Positions 11,190 to 22,168 of a stretch of DNA of 64,000 nucleotides are shown here, piece by piece. The stretch is taken from the NCBI RefSeq assembly GCF_027943255.1, contig NC_072893.1:29596001-29660000 (forward strand), read 5' to 3'. The stretch's first letter is position 1. Each line of letters starts with the position of its first letter. Source of the DNA: Anastrepha obliqua. Lineage: Eukaryota > Arthropoda > Insecta > Diptera > Tephritidae. The notes under the pieces are model-generated. The model saw only the letters and a list, made by a program, of their open reading frames with translations. It ran no database searches and was not told the origin of the DNA. A program made the position numbers and the translations under genes.

Positions 11190-12245
11190 TAAAGCCCAAC
11201 TTAATGGGAAAAACCAAATCCACGCTATTAATTCATTTGTGGTCGTTCGAATGATGCTACCTGGAAAAGCGGGCGGCAAGAGACAGATTGATGTTGGAGC
11301 ACTGCATGACAAACTTATTTTAAACATAAGAGCATACTTCTAACATAAGTGCTCCCAATCCGATCTGCACAAGGCTGCACTTGCTGCGGATGATAATTAC
11401 ACCCCCCTTCGGATGAATCAATCTTACGAAATCAGGAACGCAACAACAATAGATGAAAATATCCAAAGATGGTCTGAAATGGCTGTCCACGGCGTATATC
11501 GAAAAGACTTGCTGAGCCCACATGTCGACCAAAAATTGTCGCACTTATGGTCTACCCACAGGTCGATATTTGCCGAAACGGAGGGTACCATTTTCGCCAT
11601 ACAAGATGGTGTGATTCCAACTAGAAATTATATTAAATATGTAATGCGAGATCCAAATGCCGCTACAGACAGATGTCGAGTATGCCAAAGTCGGAGTGAG
11701 ACATTAGACCACGTGCTAGCGGGATGCACCACACTGGCAAACTCTATGTACCTGAAGAGACACAATGGCATCGCGAAAATAATCCATCTAAAACTGACGC
11801 AGATGTACAACTTCAATCCAAGCAAAATACCGTACTTCAGATACACCCCAGAACCTGTTCAAGAAGACTCCAACTACCTTCTATATTACCGAACAATTTT
11901 AACAAAAATACCACAAGAGACCACAATAGGCCAGATATTTTCCTGATTGATAAGTCTCAAACGACTGGTTATATAGTTGATATTGCTGTTGCTCTAAATA
12001 AAAACATGCAAAAACCATATGCGGAAAAAATATCCAAATATTCTGATTTCATCAAATTTAGCGAATTCTCTGTCCACGGATAATAAACAACGCGGAGTTG
12101 TTGGCGCAAACTAACCAGGTTGATGTTGCATCAGGAGTCAAAAAAAAGGAAATGGCAATGGATTGATCTCTTGGATTATCGTAGAACGAACTAAGATCCC
12201 TAGCACAAAACCGTATCCGTTGGCGAATAGGAGTAGTTGACGCCA
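11190..12245 (+). mobile_element. R2/R4-type LINE remnant B
   Basis: This copy lies directly after remnant A and is a different, diverged member of the same clade. The frame 11413-11946 has FAIQDGVIPTRNYIK, the knuckle DRCRVCQSRSETLDHVLAGC and YLKRHNGIAKIIH. After a frameshift near 11900, RPDIFLIDKSQTTGYIVDIA gives the restriction-like endonuclease core. The reverse-transcriptase part is missing except for a piece near 11225-11335. It is inactive. Confidence 0.65.
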
Positions 12246-12547
12246 TATGATGCCCAAATAGGAGTTAAAGGATCATATATATATATATATATATTACAAC
12301 AACAGCAACACTTATTTTACTCATAGCCTCCTTAACTTACTTTCCCATTGGCATTTCTAATCATAGTACTACTGATGGATTTCGCCTTAAGGAATATTCC
12401 CTAACCCACATTTCTGTCTTTTGCTAATTTAACCGTTAACAATGTTGGACTCGCTTGAGCAGCAATTCTAAATTTACCTCAAAATCTACTAATATTTACT
12501 TCACTAATCAATCAAGGATGATAGATATCAAGGTTTGCTATTTAGCC
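12246..12547. other. Intergenic DNA with AT dinucleotide repeat
   Basis: There is an (AT)n tract at about 12275-12293 followed by CAACAACAGCAACA. Nothing else is recognised. Confidence 0.4.
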
Positions 12548-12841
12548 GCGGTGAAAAGGAAAATTGTGAGAGGATCTTCGGCTGCCACGTCACTTGTGGA
12601 TTCGGCAGCCGAATTCTACACGATCATTTCACATGCATTCACACACTCGTCCAATCAAACGTTGCTCAGACAGTAACGAAGTGTCATTGGTTGATTTTTT
12701 TCGTATGTCACCAACACAATCTCAAATTGCTTCTAAGCACACCTCAAATGGCGTCAGCCCATCAGCTGACTCTGTCACATTCGCTCAGAGCCGAATAACG
12801 GTCTATTAAAGAGCTCCCCTTTTGAAATCTTTTCACCATGG
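12548..12841. mobile_element. Family J inverted-repeat element, long copy
   Basis: It begins GGTGAAAAGG and ends CTTTTCACC. The interior CATTCGCTCAGAGCCGAATA and ACGGTCTATTAAAGAG matches the copy at 18962-19146 closely. Overlapping frames on the plus strand are not conserved with any known protein and are probably chance. The superfamily is not determined. Confidence 0.45.
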
Positions 12842-13417
12842 TAGTCAGTCAATACTGCTACAACAATAACAAAGTACCTATGTTCTTTGCTTTACCAATA
12901 ACTCTAAAGGAATTCAAAGCTCATTTGCTTGACAAGCTTGCCAATTTAATATATTATTATTTAATTTTTTTTTAGGATTAAAAAAATTTAAAAGCGCATG
13001 AAATAGGAAATAGGGGACCTTCTGATGTAGTACCTTAGTTTTTCTAAAACATAATAAAATGAAATAAAAATTTCAATCTATGGCAGTCGTTCGCTCCTAT
13101 AACCAACTCTTTTTATGACTGTCTACGTTTTGCCTCTCCGGCAACAATCACTAACGGCTTGAAAATGCTATTAAATAAAAAATAATAATTAAAATGAACA
13201 AAGTGAAAAATAGTGGAAATAAGTTCATAATATGGTTTTTCGCTTAAAAATCTTAAATGACAAGTTTATAGTTTTTAAACACTGAGCAGCAATGGTTGTG
13301 TACTAACGTTTTTTTACCAAGTAAATATCGCTCATTTACTTCAATAGTGCCGTAGTTAGAAAAAAAAACTAAAAAAATAGATGAGTATGCAGAAATGAGC
13401 ACAAGTTCTTTTTTTAA
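12842..13417. other. AT-rich intergenic DNA
   Basis: No supported gene, RNA or repeat boundary is visible between the family-J element and the TTAA-flanked element that follows. Confidence 0.4.
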
Positions 13418-13856
13418 GGGGGCAACTCCTCCAGCACTTTCAAATTTTCTATTTTTTTCGCTTTAAAAATTCAATTACATTCTAAAGCATATATTTTCCA
13501 TGTTTTAAGCTTAATAGAAAGTCTAAAAAGTCCCTATAAAGTCGGTGAAGTGATGAGCGTCGAACGAAAGATGAGTAAGAACGAAAACTTTAATCCTTTT
13601 TCTCCGCGCTGCCACATATAACTCAAAAAGTAATCAAGATTTCAAGCAAAGATTTCACAGGGATATTCTTTAACATATTAGCCTTTGCATGCACCTCAAA
13701 TCATGTAATAATTATCACTAAAAATATTGTTATTATTTCAATAAAAGTGTATATATCCATTTAAGCATGAATAATAATATATTTTAAGATAATAAATACT
13801 CTCAGTTTTTCGCAAAAAATTACTGAAAAACTCGTTGTCTGGAGGAGCTGCGCCCC
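13418..13856 (+). mobile_element. Family F TTAA element, 439 bp
   Basis: The ends are GGGGGCAACTCCTCCAGCA (left) and, read from the right, GGGGCGCAGCTCCTCCAG. TTAA precedes the element (13414-13417) and TTCA, one base off, follows it (13857-13860). It has no coding capacity. This short form defines the family whose long nested copy is at 23885-26263. TTAA plus G-run ends indicates piggyBac-type mobilisation (inference). Confidence 0.65.
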
Positions 13857-14129
13857 TTCAGGGGTTATATACAGTTAGAAGGCCGAAAAAAGCGGGGTTT
13901 CCAAGTTTTTTCTAAGAAAACTTTAAACTTTACTTTGCTGTGTAAAAAAAAATCATGGCGATATTATTAACAGCATCCCATTTGCTGAAAATATCTCTTT
14001 ACTTTCACTTAAAGAGGCATAGTAAATTGCAAATTTTGAGGCTCTTTTTCTCAACATTTTGGTTTTTTCGATTATGACGCTATTGAAGTAAATGAACACT
14101 ATGTCCATATATATGTATATGCTGTTATA

Positions 14130-15353
14130 CAAGGTGGCGCAAAATTATTCACTCTATCGGTAGATTTATAATTTTTGCAAATGGCGTTGTACGTCAATCA
14201 AATTGACGGTTGCGAACTAGGCAGCTGTCGGTAAACAAACAGACAAGCAATGGAAGCAGGCATAAAGGTCAAAATAAAGATTTTCAACACTAAAAATAAA
14301 GATTTTCAACACTAAAAATAAAGAATTTCAACACGGAAAATTAAGATTTTCAACACTCAAATTATTATTTTTTATTTAGTAAACTCAGAATAAAGATTTT
14401 CAGCACTCAAAATTACTATTTTTTATTTAGTAAACTCAAAATAAAGATTTTCAACACTCAAAATTATTATTTTTTATTTAGTAAACTCAGAATAAAGATT
14501 TTCAACACTCAAAATTATTATTTTTTATTTAGTAAGCTCAAAATAAAGAATTTCAACACTCAAAATTATAATTTTTTATTTAGTTAACTCAAAATAAAGA
14601 TTTTCAACACTCAAAATTATTATTTTTTATTTAGTAAACTCAAAATAGAGATTCCCATTGCTCAAATTATTATTTTTTATTTAGTAAACTCAAAGAATTT
14701 CAAACCTCAAAATTATAATTTTTTATTTAGTAAACTCAAAATAAAGATTTTCAACACTCAAAATTATTATTTTTTATTTAGTAAACTCAAAATAAAGATT
14801 TTCAACACTTAAATAATTATTTTTTATTTAGTAAACTCAAAATAAAAACTTTCAACACTCAAAATAAAGTTTTTCAACACTTTAATAATTATTTTTTATT
14901 TAGTAAACTCAAAATAAAGAATTTCAAAACTCAAAATTATTATTTTTTATTTAGTAAACGCAAAATAAAGAATTTCAACACTCAAAATTCTTATTTTTTA
15001 TTTAGTAAACTCAAAATAAAAAATTTCAACACTCAAAATAAAGAATTTCAACACTCAAAATAAAGATTTGCAACACTCAAATAGAGATTTCCATTAAATA
15101 AATAAAATAAAGAATTTCAACACTCAAAATTATTATTTTTTATTTAGTAAACGCAAAATAAAGAATTTCAACACTCAAAATAAAGATTTGCAACACTCAA
15201 ATAGAGATTTCCATTAAATAAATAAAATAAAGAATTTCAACACTCGAAATAAAGATTTTCAATACTCAAAGTACAAATTTCCATCACTCAAAATTATTTT
15301 TTATTTAGTAAAAAGTTATTAAAAAAATGGATGATTAATTTTGCGCCATCTGG
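14130..15353 (+). mobile_element. Family K element with expanded internal 52-bp repeats
   Basis: The inverted ends are CAAGGTGGCGCAAAATTATT and, read from the right, CCAGATGGCGCAAAATTAAT, with TA outside both (14128-14129, 15354-15355). After about 130 bp shared with the 221-bp relative at 4275-4495, a tandem array fills 14270-15310. It has no coding content. It is a non-autonomous Tc1/mariner-like element that has become a satellite. Confidence 0.75.
14270..15310 (+). repeat. Tandem array, about 52-bp unit, roughly 20 units
   Basis: The unit contains AATAAAGATTTTCAACACTC, then AAAATTATTATTTTTTATTT and AGTAAACTC. Some units are shortened to about 22 bp (AAAATAAAGAATTTCAACACTC without the T-rich part). 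A higher-order duplication of about 110 bp is visible: 15030-15120 and 15150-15240 share the same run of short units including ATAGAGATTTCCATTAAAT. Confidence 0.85.
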
Positions 15354-15355
15354 TA

Positions 15356-16737
15356 TCAGTTTATATGTGGCGCGTGAATGTGGGTTTATAACTTAAATAT
15401 CTTTTCGCATGCATTTTTTTATTGTTGTATATATTATTAATATTGATGTCATCACAATTAAACTCCATTTGCATTGCTTGCAAACCAAAAGAACTCATAG
15501 ACTTGGTTATTAAACTTAAAATACCTATATACCAAAAACTTCAAAAACTTTTAATATCGTTTCGTTAGCAAATTTATATGAATAAAACAGTTTGTTGTTG
15601 CTTTTAGTTTCAGTTTTCTCTTCTTTGTTACGCCTAAATACAGATGTATGAATATCCTAATTGTGATTTGCATCTGCAACCAAGCCGTTGACCGTTTTTT
15701 AAAACCAACGTGAAGCTTTCTGCGACTTTTCTATTTCTAGTATCTGTAAGTATTTTCAGTATTCTTTCATTATTTTATTTCATGCTTTATGTTTTTTTTT
15801 TGTTTCACATTAATGAAACAAATCAAATTGCAATCTTAAACGCGTGACAACAACATTACATTTAATGCTTTTGAACTTTGCAGACAAACTGTTAATTTTA
15901 ATTTTTATTGTTTTGCTTCCTTTTTTTTTTGCTTTTGTTTTTGTTTTTTTTTTCATTCTACATTTCCTAAGCTTTTTCTATTTATATTGTTGCAGATTCG
16001 CCTTCGACGCATTTTTTCTTTTCTTCGTTTTGTGAATTGATGTCAATTACAAATAAATGTTATTATATACGGCTATGTATAGTATCTATGTATGTATGTA
16101 TTTACGCAAGTAGAAATATGAAGCAGAGTATATATTGTTATATAAAATTAATATTTTTGCAATTATTTATATGTATTCATATGTATGTAAATGTCATTGT
16201 GAGCGATTACTGAGCACGTGGTTGAGAGCGCATTGCTTTTTTTTTTTGCTTTGTTGTGGTTGTATTCGTCTGATCAAAAAAAGGACAATCGATAATGACG
16301 TTTCGTGGCGATGGTAGCAGTGATTGCTGTGATTGCTGTTGTTATGTCGAAAGTATTTGATAAGCATAAGGTTATAGTGGTGAATTGTGAATTGGTAAAT
16401 TGAGCTGGGGACTTGGTGGTAGAAATTGTGTTTGGTGATGGTTAAGGTAGTGGTGGTGCTGTTGATGGTTGTAAGCGTTGTGGTAGGAGCACTAGTACGC
16501 AAATTCGTTCATTATAGATTCAGGGGTGTAGGGAGATGGTGGTGGTGGTGGTGGTGGTGTGACATTTCGCTTTCTTTCTACTTTAAATTCCGAGACTGCA
16601 ATTAAAGAAAAAACAAGTAAAAAACAAGAAAATGCATTAAATTTCAATTATACAATTTAGTGTTGCTAAAAAAATTTTGTTTATTTTTTAATTTGTACTA
16701 AAAACTACATACACTAATATATGTTTGCATATACATA
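15356..16737. other. AT-rich intergenic DNA with microsatellites
   Basis: There is no supported gene. Poly-T/Phe-rich frames near 15844-16035 and the minus-strand frame 16194-16502 (Thr-rich from GTGGTG repeats) are low-complexity. A (GGT)n microsatellite lies at about 16532-16558. Confidence 0.4.
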
Positions 16738-18226
16738 AAGGGTCTTTCAAAGTGGGCACTCGAAATTTTGTTCAGTTATATGTTCGATCATATGATTAAA
16801 GCAACATTCAAGAAATTTGTTGTGATTGAGCTACGAAAAAACACTAGTTTTTTCATGCGATCTAAACCAGGTTTTTTATGCACGACAGAGCAAGAAAGTT
16901 AGATTTTACACACGCAATTTCAGGCATCGAAAAATACGGTTTGACTTGGGGCATAGGCGCTTACAATAAAAATCTCCTTACGTTTTGTTACTACTAACAC
17001 GACTAAGTACAGTTTATATATACGTGTGCCGAGCCCGTTTCAGACATCCTGAAAATACTAGCATCTTTTCGCGCTAACGGCCTTTTCTTTGGACCGCTTG
17101 AAATAAAAATGTATGTTTTTCCAGCAGGTGCTACTTTCGACTAAGTAGGCAATTGAGTAGTAAAGTCCTCTCTCAGCTAACAAAACTAACACTTTATAAG
17201 GCTCTCCTCCTTCCCGTCCTATCAAATGGCGCAAAAGCTTGGACGATGACAATATCCGATGAAGCGTCCCTTGGAATGTTTGAGAAAAAGATTATGCGGA
17301 AGATTTTTAGACGTTGGCCATGACACAATGAGTTGTATGAGCTATATGAGCTTAGCGGCGACATAGACATAGTGCAGCGAATAAAGATCCAGCGGCTACG
17401 TTGGTTAGCTCATGTTGTCCGAATCGATACAAATGCTCGGCTCTGAAAGCATTCGATGCGGTAACAGCTGGTGCTAGCAGAGGAAGGGGAAGGCGTCCTC
17501 TGCGTTGGAAAGATCAGCTAGAGGACTTGGCTTCACTTGATGTGTCCAAATGGCACCGGTTAGCACGAAAAAGTAACGACTTGCGCGCTTTGTTAAACTC
17601 GGCTAAAATCGCGTAAGCGCTTATCGCGCTAATCAAGAAGAAGAAGAAGTATAGCATATATGAAATGTTAGAGCATTGAGCAAAGAGTACAAATAAACAA
17701 AAATTATTTTCAAATTCACTGTTTCATTCGCGCAAGTTCATTTAACACTTTTACGCTTTTATAGCATCTTTAGCTGCGAGACCCATTTTTCAATGAACGG
17801 CTAAGTGTATAAAGAATATTGTAAAAACTGTTTGCGGTGAGACTTTGTCAAGCGAATTCAACAGTCTAAACGGAATTCATTCAGTTCTTTTTAAACGGAG
17901 GTGGCGTAGCCTGAAACATTAACGGTAAAACGCTACAGACCGATAATACGCAATTTTTGGTGGCCTAAATGGGATGATATGAGTGCCGACGTTTAGTTTC
18001 AAAATAACGATGCTATGTACCACACAACATATGCCACTTGGTCGTCTCGTATGCGTCACCGAAGAGATGCCACCAAGCAAAACAAAGCCACATTGCAACC
18101 AAGGGCTATTTGACCGATGCTATATTCCATTCCTGATGCCACAAATTGTTCAATTCAATGAATATCTCAAACACTCTCTTATTTTACTTACATTTACAAC
18201 ACGAGTGCCCATATTGAAAGACCCTG
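16738..18226 (+). mobile_element. Degenerate mariner-type element with LINE insertion
   Basis: The left end is AAGGGTCTTTCAAAGTGGGC, and the right end read inward is CAGGGTCTTTCAATATGGGC. TA flanks both (16736-16737, 18227-18228). The plus-strand interior near 17905-18080 is a decayed transposase (ETLTV, YRPIIRNFWWP, then DAMYHTTYATW in place of the usual QQDGATCHT block). A LINE fragment at 17140-17655 separates the left and right parts. The element is inactive. Confidence 0.6.
17140..17655 (+). mobile_element. LINE 3' fragment with GAAGAA tail
   Basis: Broken frames read LSNGAKAWTMT, IVQRIKIQRLRWLAHVVRI and GRGRRPLRWKDQLEDLA, ending LRALLNSAKIA then stop (17614-17616). This is the C-terminal tail of a LINE reverse-transcriptase protein, and it ends in AAGAAGAAGAAGAAG. 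It is nested inside the mariner-type element. The same family is present at 808-1075 on minus. There are several stops and frameshifts. Confidence 0.65.
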
Positions 18227-18228
18227 TA

Positions 18229-18720
18229 CGTATAAGCTGAGTTTAGAAAAAGCACAAGCACACTGAAAAAGTTAAAAACTCAAAGGAAGGTCCAGTTGAT
18301 TATGCGGCATAAATGCATTTTTTATGTTTTTGTGAAAAATTTTCATAACTAACATTCGATCTATGGTAAAATCTAAAGCGATATTCCTTTTTTAAAATTG
18401 AAAAAATGCAGATTTTTATGTCTTTTGAACTTTCGGTAATCGTAGCGAATGTTAAAAATAATTGATTATATTTGAATACTATGTATATTATTTAAAGAAA
18501 TTTTTTATAATAAAATTTTTTTTAGATATTTCAGTGAGATCCTTCGTGAAAGCTTTAAATGCATTTGAAGAAATAAAGTTGAGATTTCTTTATTGAACAC
18601 TAATAATTTTTGGTGAAATGTAAAACTTGAATTAAAATGAATAACCGCTAAATTTTCATCGCCAAAAGCTGCTAAGTAAATAAATAATAAAAAAATGGAA
18701 AGTTTCAGAGCGTTTGTCGA
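18229..18720. other. AT-rich intergenic DNA
   Basis: No feature is supported. The minus-strand frame 18505-18723 has no recognisable domain. Confidence 0.4.
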
Positions 18721-18721
18721 C

Positions 18722-18910
18722 ATCCAAGCTTTTCATGGCAGAAATACAATCGGAGGTTTGTCATTGTATGTCGATGGGCGGCCGGTTTAAGCCACGACAG
18801 TCGGTTCTACGTTACCGGAACTACCCAGATTTATATCCGGTCAAGAACTGTTACTCCAGCAGCATTCCCCGCACATGTATGGGGATTGTTTATGCTGCTA
18901 GAACAACAAA
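18722..18910 (-). repeat. SINE fragment joined to family-B repeat
   Basis: 18722-18790 matches the middle of family S (TTTTCATGGCAGAAATACA, then CGGAGGTTTGTCATTG). It is followed directly by family B: ACGACAGTCGGTTCTACGTT, ACCGGAACTACC, ATATCCGGTCAAGAACTGTT and a hairpin CATTCCCC...GGGGAT ending TTATGCTGCTAGAACAACA. Confidence 0.5.
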
Positions 18911-18961
18911 AAGAACAATCCTTTTCTATAAAGGATGGTAGATGGCAGGTTTGCTCGTTAG

Positions 18962-19146
18962 GTATGGTGAAAAAAAAAAAATTTAAGGGGAACTCTGGAT
19001 TCTACGTCATTCGTTTTGTGTTTCACAAAATTTAGCTTTAATTTAGTGAAACACAAAACGAATGACGACGGCATATCTGTCAAATTCACTCAGAGCCGAA
19101 TAACGGTCTACTAGGTAGTACACCTCTAAAAATCTTTTCACCATAC
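18962..19146. mobile_element. Family J element with 22-bp perfect hairpin
   Basis: The ends are GTATGGTGAAAA and TTTTCACCATAC. The right half shares CACTCAGAGCCGAATAACGG with the copy at 12548-12841. The left half contains a perfect 22-bp inverted repeat (19005-19026 against 19046-19067) that is absent from that copy. Confidence 0.55.
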
Positions 19147-19189
19147 TTTTCTATCACTTGAGGAGCATTTAAAATCGAATGCCGTAACG

Positions 19190-19385
19190 TATGGTAGTCA
19201 CGCACAATTTCATTCGGCTACCCTCAATAATTGTATTTAAACGTGCAAACCGGGACGCGTTACCCCGACATCACTCGTTCTCCAAACAGTCCAAACTTTA
19301 CAGGAACGACTCGGATTTATGTTTGGTTTAGAACTTCAGCAACTTTCCCCATGCATGTGGGGAATGTTTATGCTGTTACTTTGTA
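19190..19385 (-). repeat. SINE-head fragment and family-B copy
   Basis: 19194-19230 on the minus strand reads GTAGCCGAATGAAATTGTGC then GTGACTACC, which resembles the box-A region of family S. 19253-19385 is a diverged family-B copy with the hairpin CCCCATGCATGTGGGG. Confidence 0.4.
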
Positions 19386-19389
19386 ATGT

Positions 19390-20029
19390 AAGGTTAGAAA
19401 GTTGATTGCGATAATAGATTCGATTTACGATTCAATTCCGATGACAATAACAAGCAAACTAAGCAAAGCCTGAGAAAAGTGGCAAAAAAAATGAACGATA
19501 CCGGTTTTTTTATAAGGGCGTAATGCATGTCACACAACTGCTGCTGTTGAAAAGGTTATGAATCCCAAGAACTATACCGATAGTTTGTTGGAATATTCGT
19601 CAAGAAATAGTTTTAAATGTCATACGAGTAAATTTGAATACTTTATCCTATATAGCCTCAATTTCGATATGAACATTTGAGGAAAGAGATTGAAAATCTC
19701 ACAGTTGAATATATGTTGAATGTTCTTTACCTGTTGTTGTAACATAAAATATTTCCCATACATTTTTGCGGAATGCTTAAAGTAGTAGTTCTTGGCCAGC
19801 TCGTCATCCCGATAACGTAGACACAGCATGCTTCCTGGGCATACCGTTAGATGAGATAGACGATGGCAATCGGTGACTACACCGTACTGGCAGGTCTTGA
19901 TGAACTGCTACAACAACAACAACGACTTGGAATGAAATTTAGCTTCGACTTTTCTTAGCAATTAATGACTCGAAAATATTTAAAGATAAATGAACTGGAT
20001 CTGTTTAAACATTTTTAAATCAGCGTTCA
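19390..20029. other. Intergenic DNA, nothing firm
   Basis: No gene is supported. A CAACAACAACAACGAC tract near 19910-19925 is like those bordering family B (TTGTTGTTGTAGCAG in reverse). Confidence 0.35.
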
Positions 20030-20910
20030 AAGGTTAGGTTAGGTTAGGTTAGCCAGATTGCTTGTCTAAGACAAGACACTCGGCGGCCCTAAGGCCCATT
20101 GTGTTAACTGCTTTTGATTTCCATCCCCTAACTAAGATGCTTAGCCACTTAGATCTTTTTAAGAAGGTAACTAGTCCCTCCAGTGAAACCATTTGCAATT
20201 TCCCAGGTTTTCAAAGAAATAATCGCCAAGATATTTGGCACGGCTTCTTTGAAGTGCAGGATATTCACAGAGGAGGTGTTTTATCGTCTTTATTACTTCT
20301 TCACCTTCGAAACTCCTGCAGAAGTCATTCTGAGGTACCCCCCATTCTACTGACTAGGGTGCCAATAGTGCAGTGACCCGTTATAACACCTAATGAGGAC
20401 GCTGGTAGTTAATCTGTTGAATGCAAGCAGACATTTTGATCTTTTAAGATTCAATTTTGACCAAAGCACTTGGGAGACCCTGCAGTTAGTAGTTATAGAC
20501 CATCTTCTATTGGTTTTCGCGATTACGCTGAAGTCAATCGCAGTGTACAGTTGGTTTAGAGGAAAGCTTATGTCCTCTTTAGTTTCCTTGTTCACTCCTC
20601 TCGGGAGCATAGGACCTCGACAAAAAAACTCAGTCTTGCGTTGGTTTCGTTAATCTGTTTTGATTTCTGACAGGGCAGGTGATTATCCTGCCGCTACCAA
20701 TTATAAGTAGTGGGAATGCCCACCTGTCGTTGCTTAAGTATGCCCACTGTCCCTCCTTAAAAATCAAGCTCAGAGCCTTTCCTTGCACACTCATCTGCTC
20801 TTTCATTTCCCTCCCCTCTCCAGAGTAATCAGGGACCCAACAAAGTGTGGTGTTGTGTTGTTGGATAAGCGAGAACGACCTCCTGCATTCCTGCAATCAT
20901 CGTTAGAAAA
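20030..20910 (-). mobile_element. LINE remnant, RNase H domain, TTAGG-type tail
   Basis: On the minus strand, 20896-20640 reads LIQQHNTTLCWVPDYSGEGR, which is recognisable as the WVPGHSG..GNE region of LINE RNase H with the His replaced. 20610-20347 continues with VSQVLWSKLNLKRSK, and the frame then breaks before the zinc-knuckle tail. The element's 3' end is four TTAGG-type repeats (GGTTAGGTTAGGTTAGG on plus, 20034-20051). It is an I/R1-type non-LTR fragment, inactive. Confidence 0.65.
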
Positions 20911-21461
20911 TGTTGCTCAATTTCGCATATCGTCATCACTGATATGTTGTGCAATGACAAAAAAAATGGAAGAAAATGTATTTTTATCTTTAAGTAACAC
21001 AAAAGTGTAAAGAAATAACTCTTTATACTCGCAAAATGGTTGACCAGAGAAATATGAAATTAATCAATAAATTATAGATCAATAATGATATATTGACCGA
21101 AAAAAAATATGTTCTAGATGTCTAGCATTGTTAAGCACACAATAATGAATTTGGGCGTTTTTCTATTTCGTGCTCAACTCTTCATATACATTTGCCTACT
21201 GGACATATCCTTTCAGTGCTGAAAGCTAACGGCTGAGGCTAAAAAGCTGCAAGTGCTACAAACGCATATATATGCACGCACACACACACACAAAAGCGAT
21301 TAGGCGAACTCACACTATCATACTAAAATGCTTCACAACAAATATTACACAATACAAATTCAAATACATTATACAATAAATCTATGCCTACGTACATATG
21401 TATGTGTGTAGTTAGTCTAAAAGCTTATTGCTTTTTTTTAATTGAAATTTTAATACATTAA
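20911..21461. other. AT-rich intergenic DNA
   Basis: There is a (CA)n tract near 21278-21292. No gene or element end is recognised before the TTAA element at 21462. Confidence 0.4.
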
Positions 21462-22164
21462 GGGGGTAGTATGGTATTTTTTTTTTTTTCATTTTTTTTT
21501 TTTTAAATTAAGATCTTAAGATTATTGTGTGAAAGTTTGAAGTGCATTAGAGTAAAATTGACAAAGACACAAAGGATTAAGTATCTACCTCTCCAACCGG
21601 ATTTCACGCTGCCGAAAATCTTTAAACGCGTTTTTCTCACACTTGCCTTTTTTACGGTCGGTGTCCACTGTAGATTCATATCTACTGCACCGATTCTTTT
21701 CAAATTTGGTTTTTTTGTTTCTTTACTTTATTCACGAGGTAATGACGTCGAGTTTTTTTTTTTTAATTTTGTCATATTTTAAAACAACAAAGTTTTCAAG
21801 TTTTTTTTATGAAAAATCGGTGTTTTGACTTCAAAGCGCTTTAAAAAATTAAAAAAAAAAAAAAATTCGACGTTGTTACCTGCGAAACTTTATTAGCTGA
21901 TGAAATCAATTTGGTTTTTTGATTTTAGTTGATCCAGTAATGAGTTCTGAGGGACACCGCAATAAAACTTTTTTATGAGACGTCCGCGAAGATTCGCTGC
22001 CACCAACTCATTTCTTCATAAAAATCAATGAAAATTTCACACAATATTCTTTAAATATGACTTTATAATGAAGTAATTTTAAAATTTTGAATAAATCAAC
22101 TGTGTCGACAAAAAAAATTTCGAAAAATATGCTTGTTTTACACCGAATTAACCATACTACCCCC
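21462..22164 (+). mobile_element. Family E TTAA element, 703 bp
   Basis: The terminal repeats are perfect over 14 bases: GGGGGTAGTATGGT at the left and ACCATACTACCCCC at the right. TTAA lies exactly outside both ends (21458-21461, 22165-22168). The interior is AT-rich and non-coding. The structure is that of a piggyBac-type non-autonomous element. Its right TTAA is also the left TTAA of the next element. Confidence 0.85.
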
Positions 22165-22168
22165 TTAA

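Noticed and set aside
5283..15310. CRISPR-like arrays in the tandem repeats
   Set aside because: The units are contiguous and degenerate with no unique spacers; the DNA is eukaryotic.
16194..16502. Minus-strand frame of about 100 codons
   Set aside because: The Thr-rich stretch comes from GGT/GTG microsatellite and other low-complexity sequence.
18982..19000. Another TTAAGGGG element start
   Set aside because: TTAAGGGGAACTCTGG has the right start, but no matching inverted right end was found.
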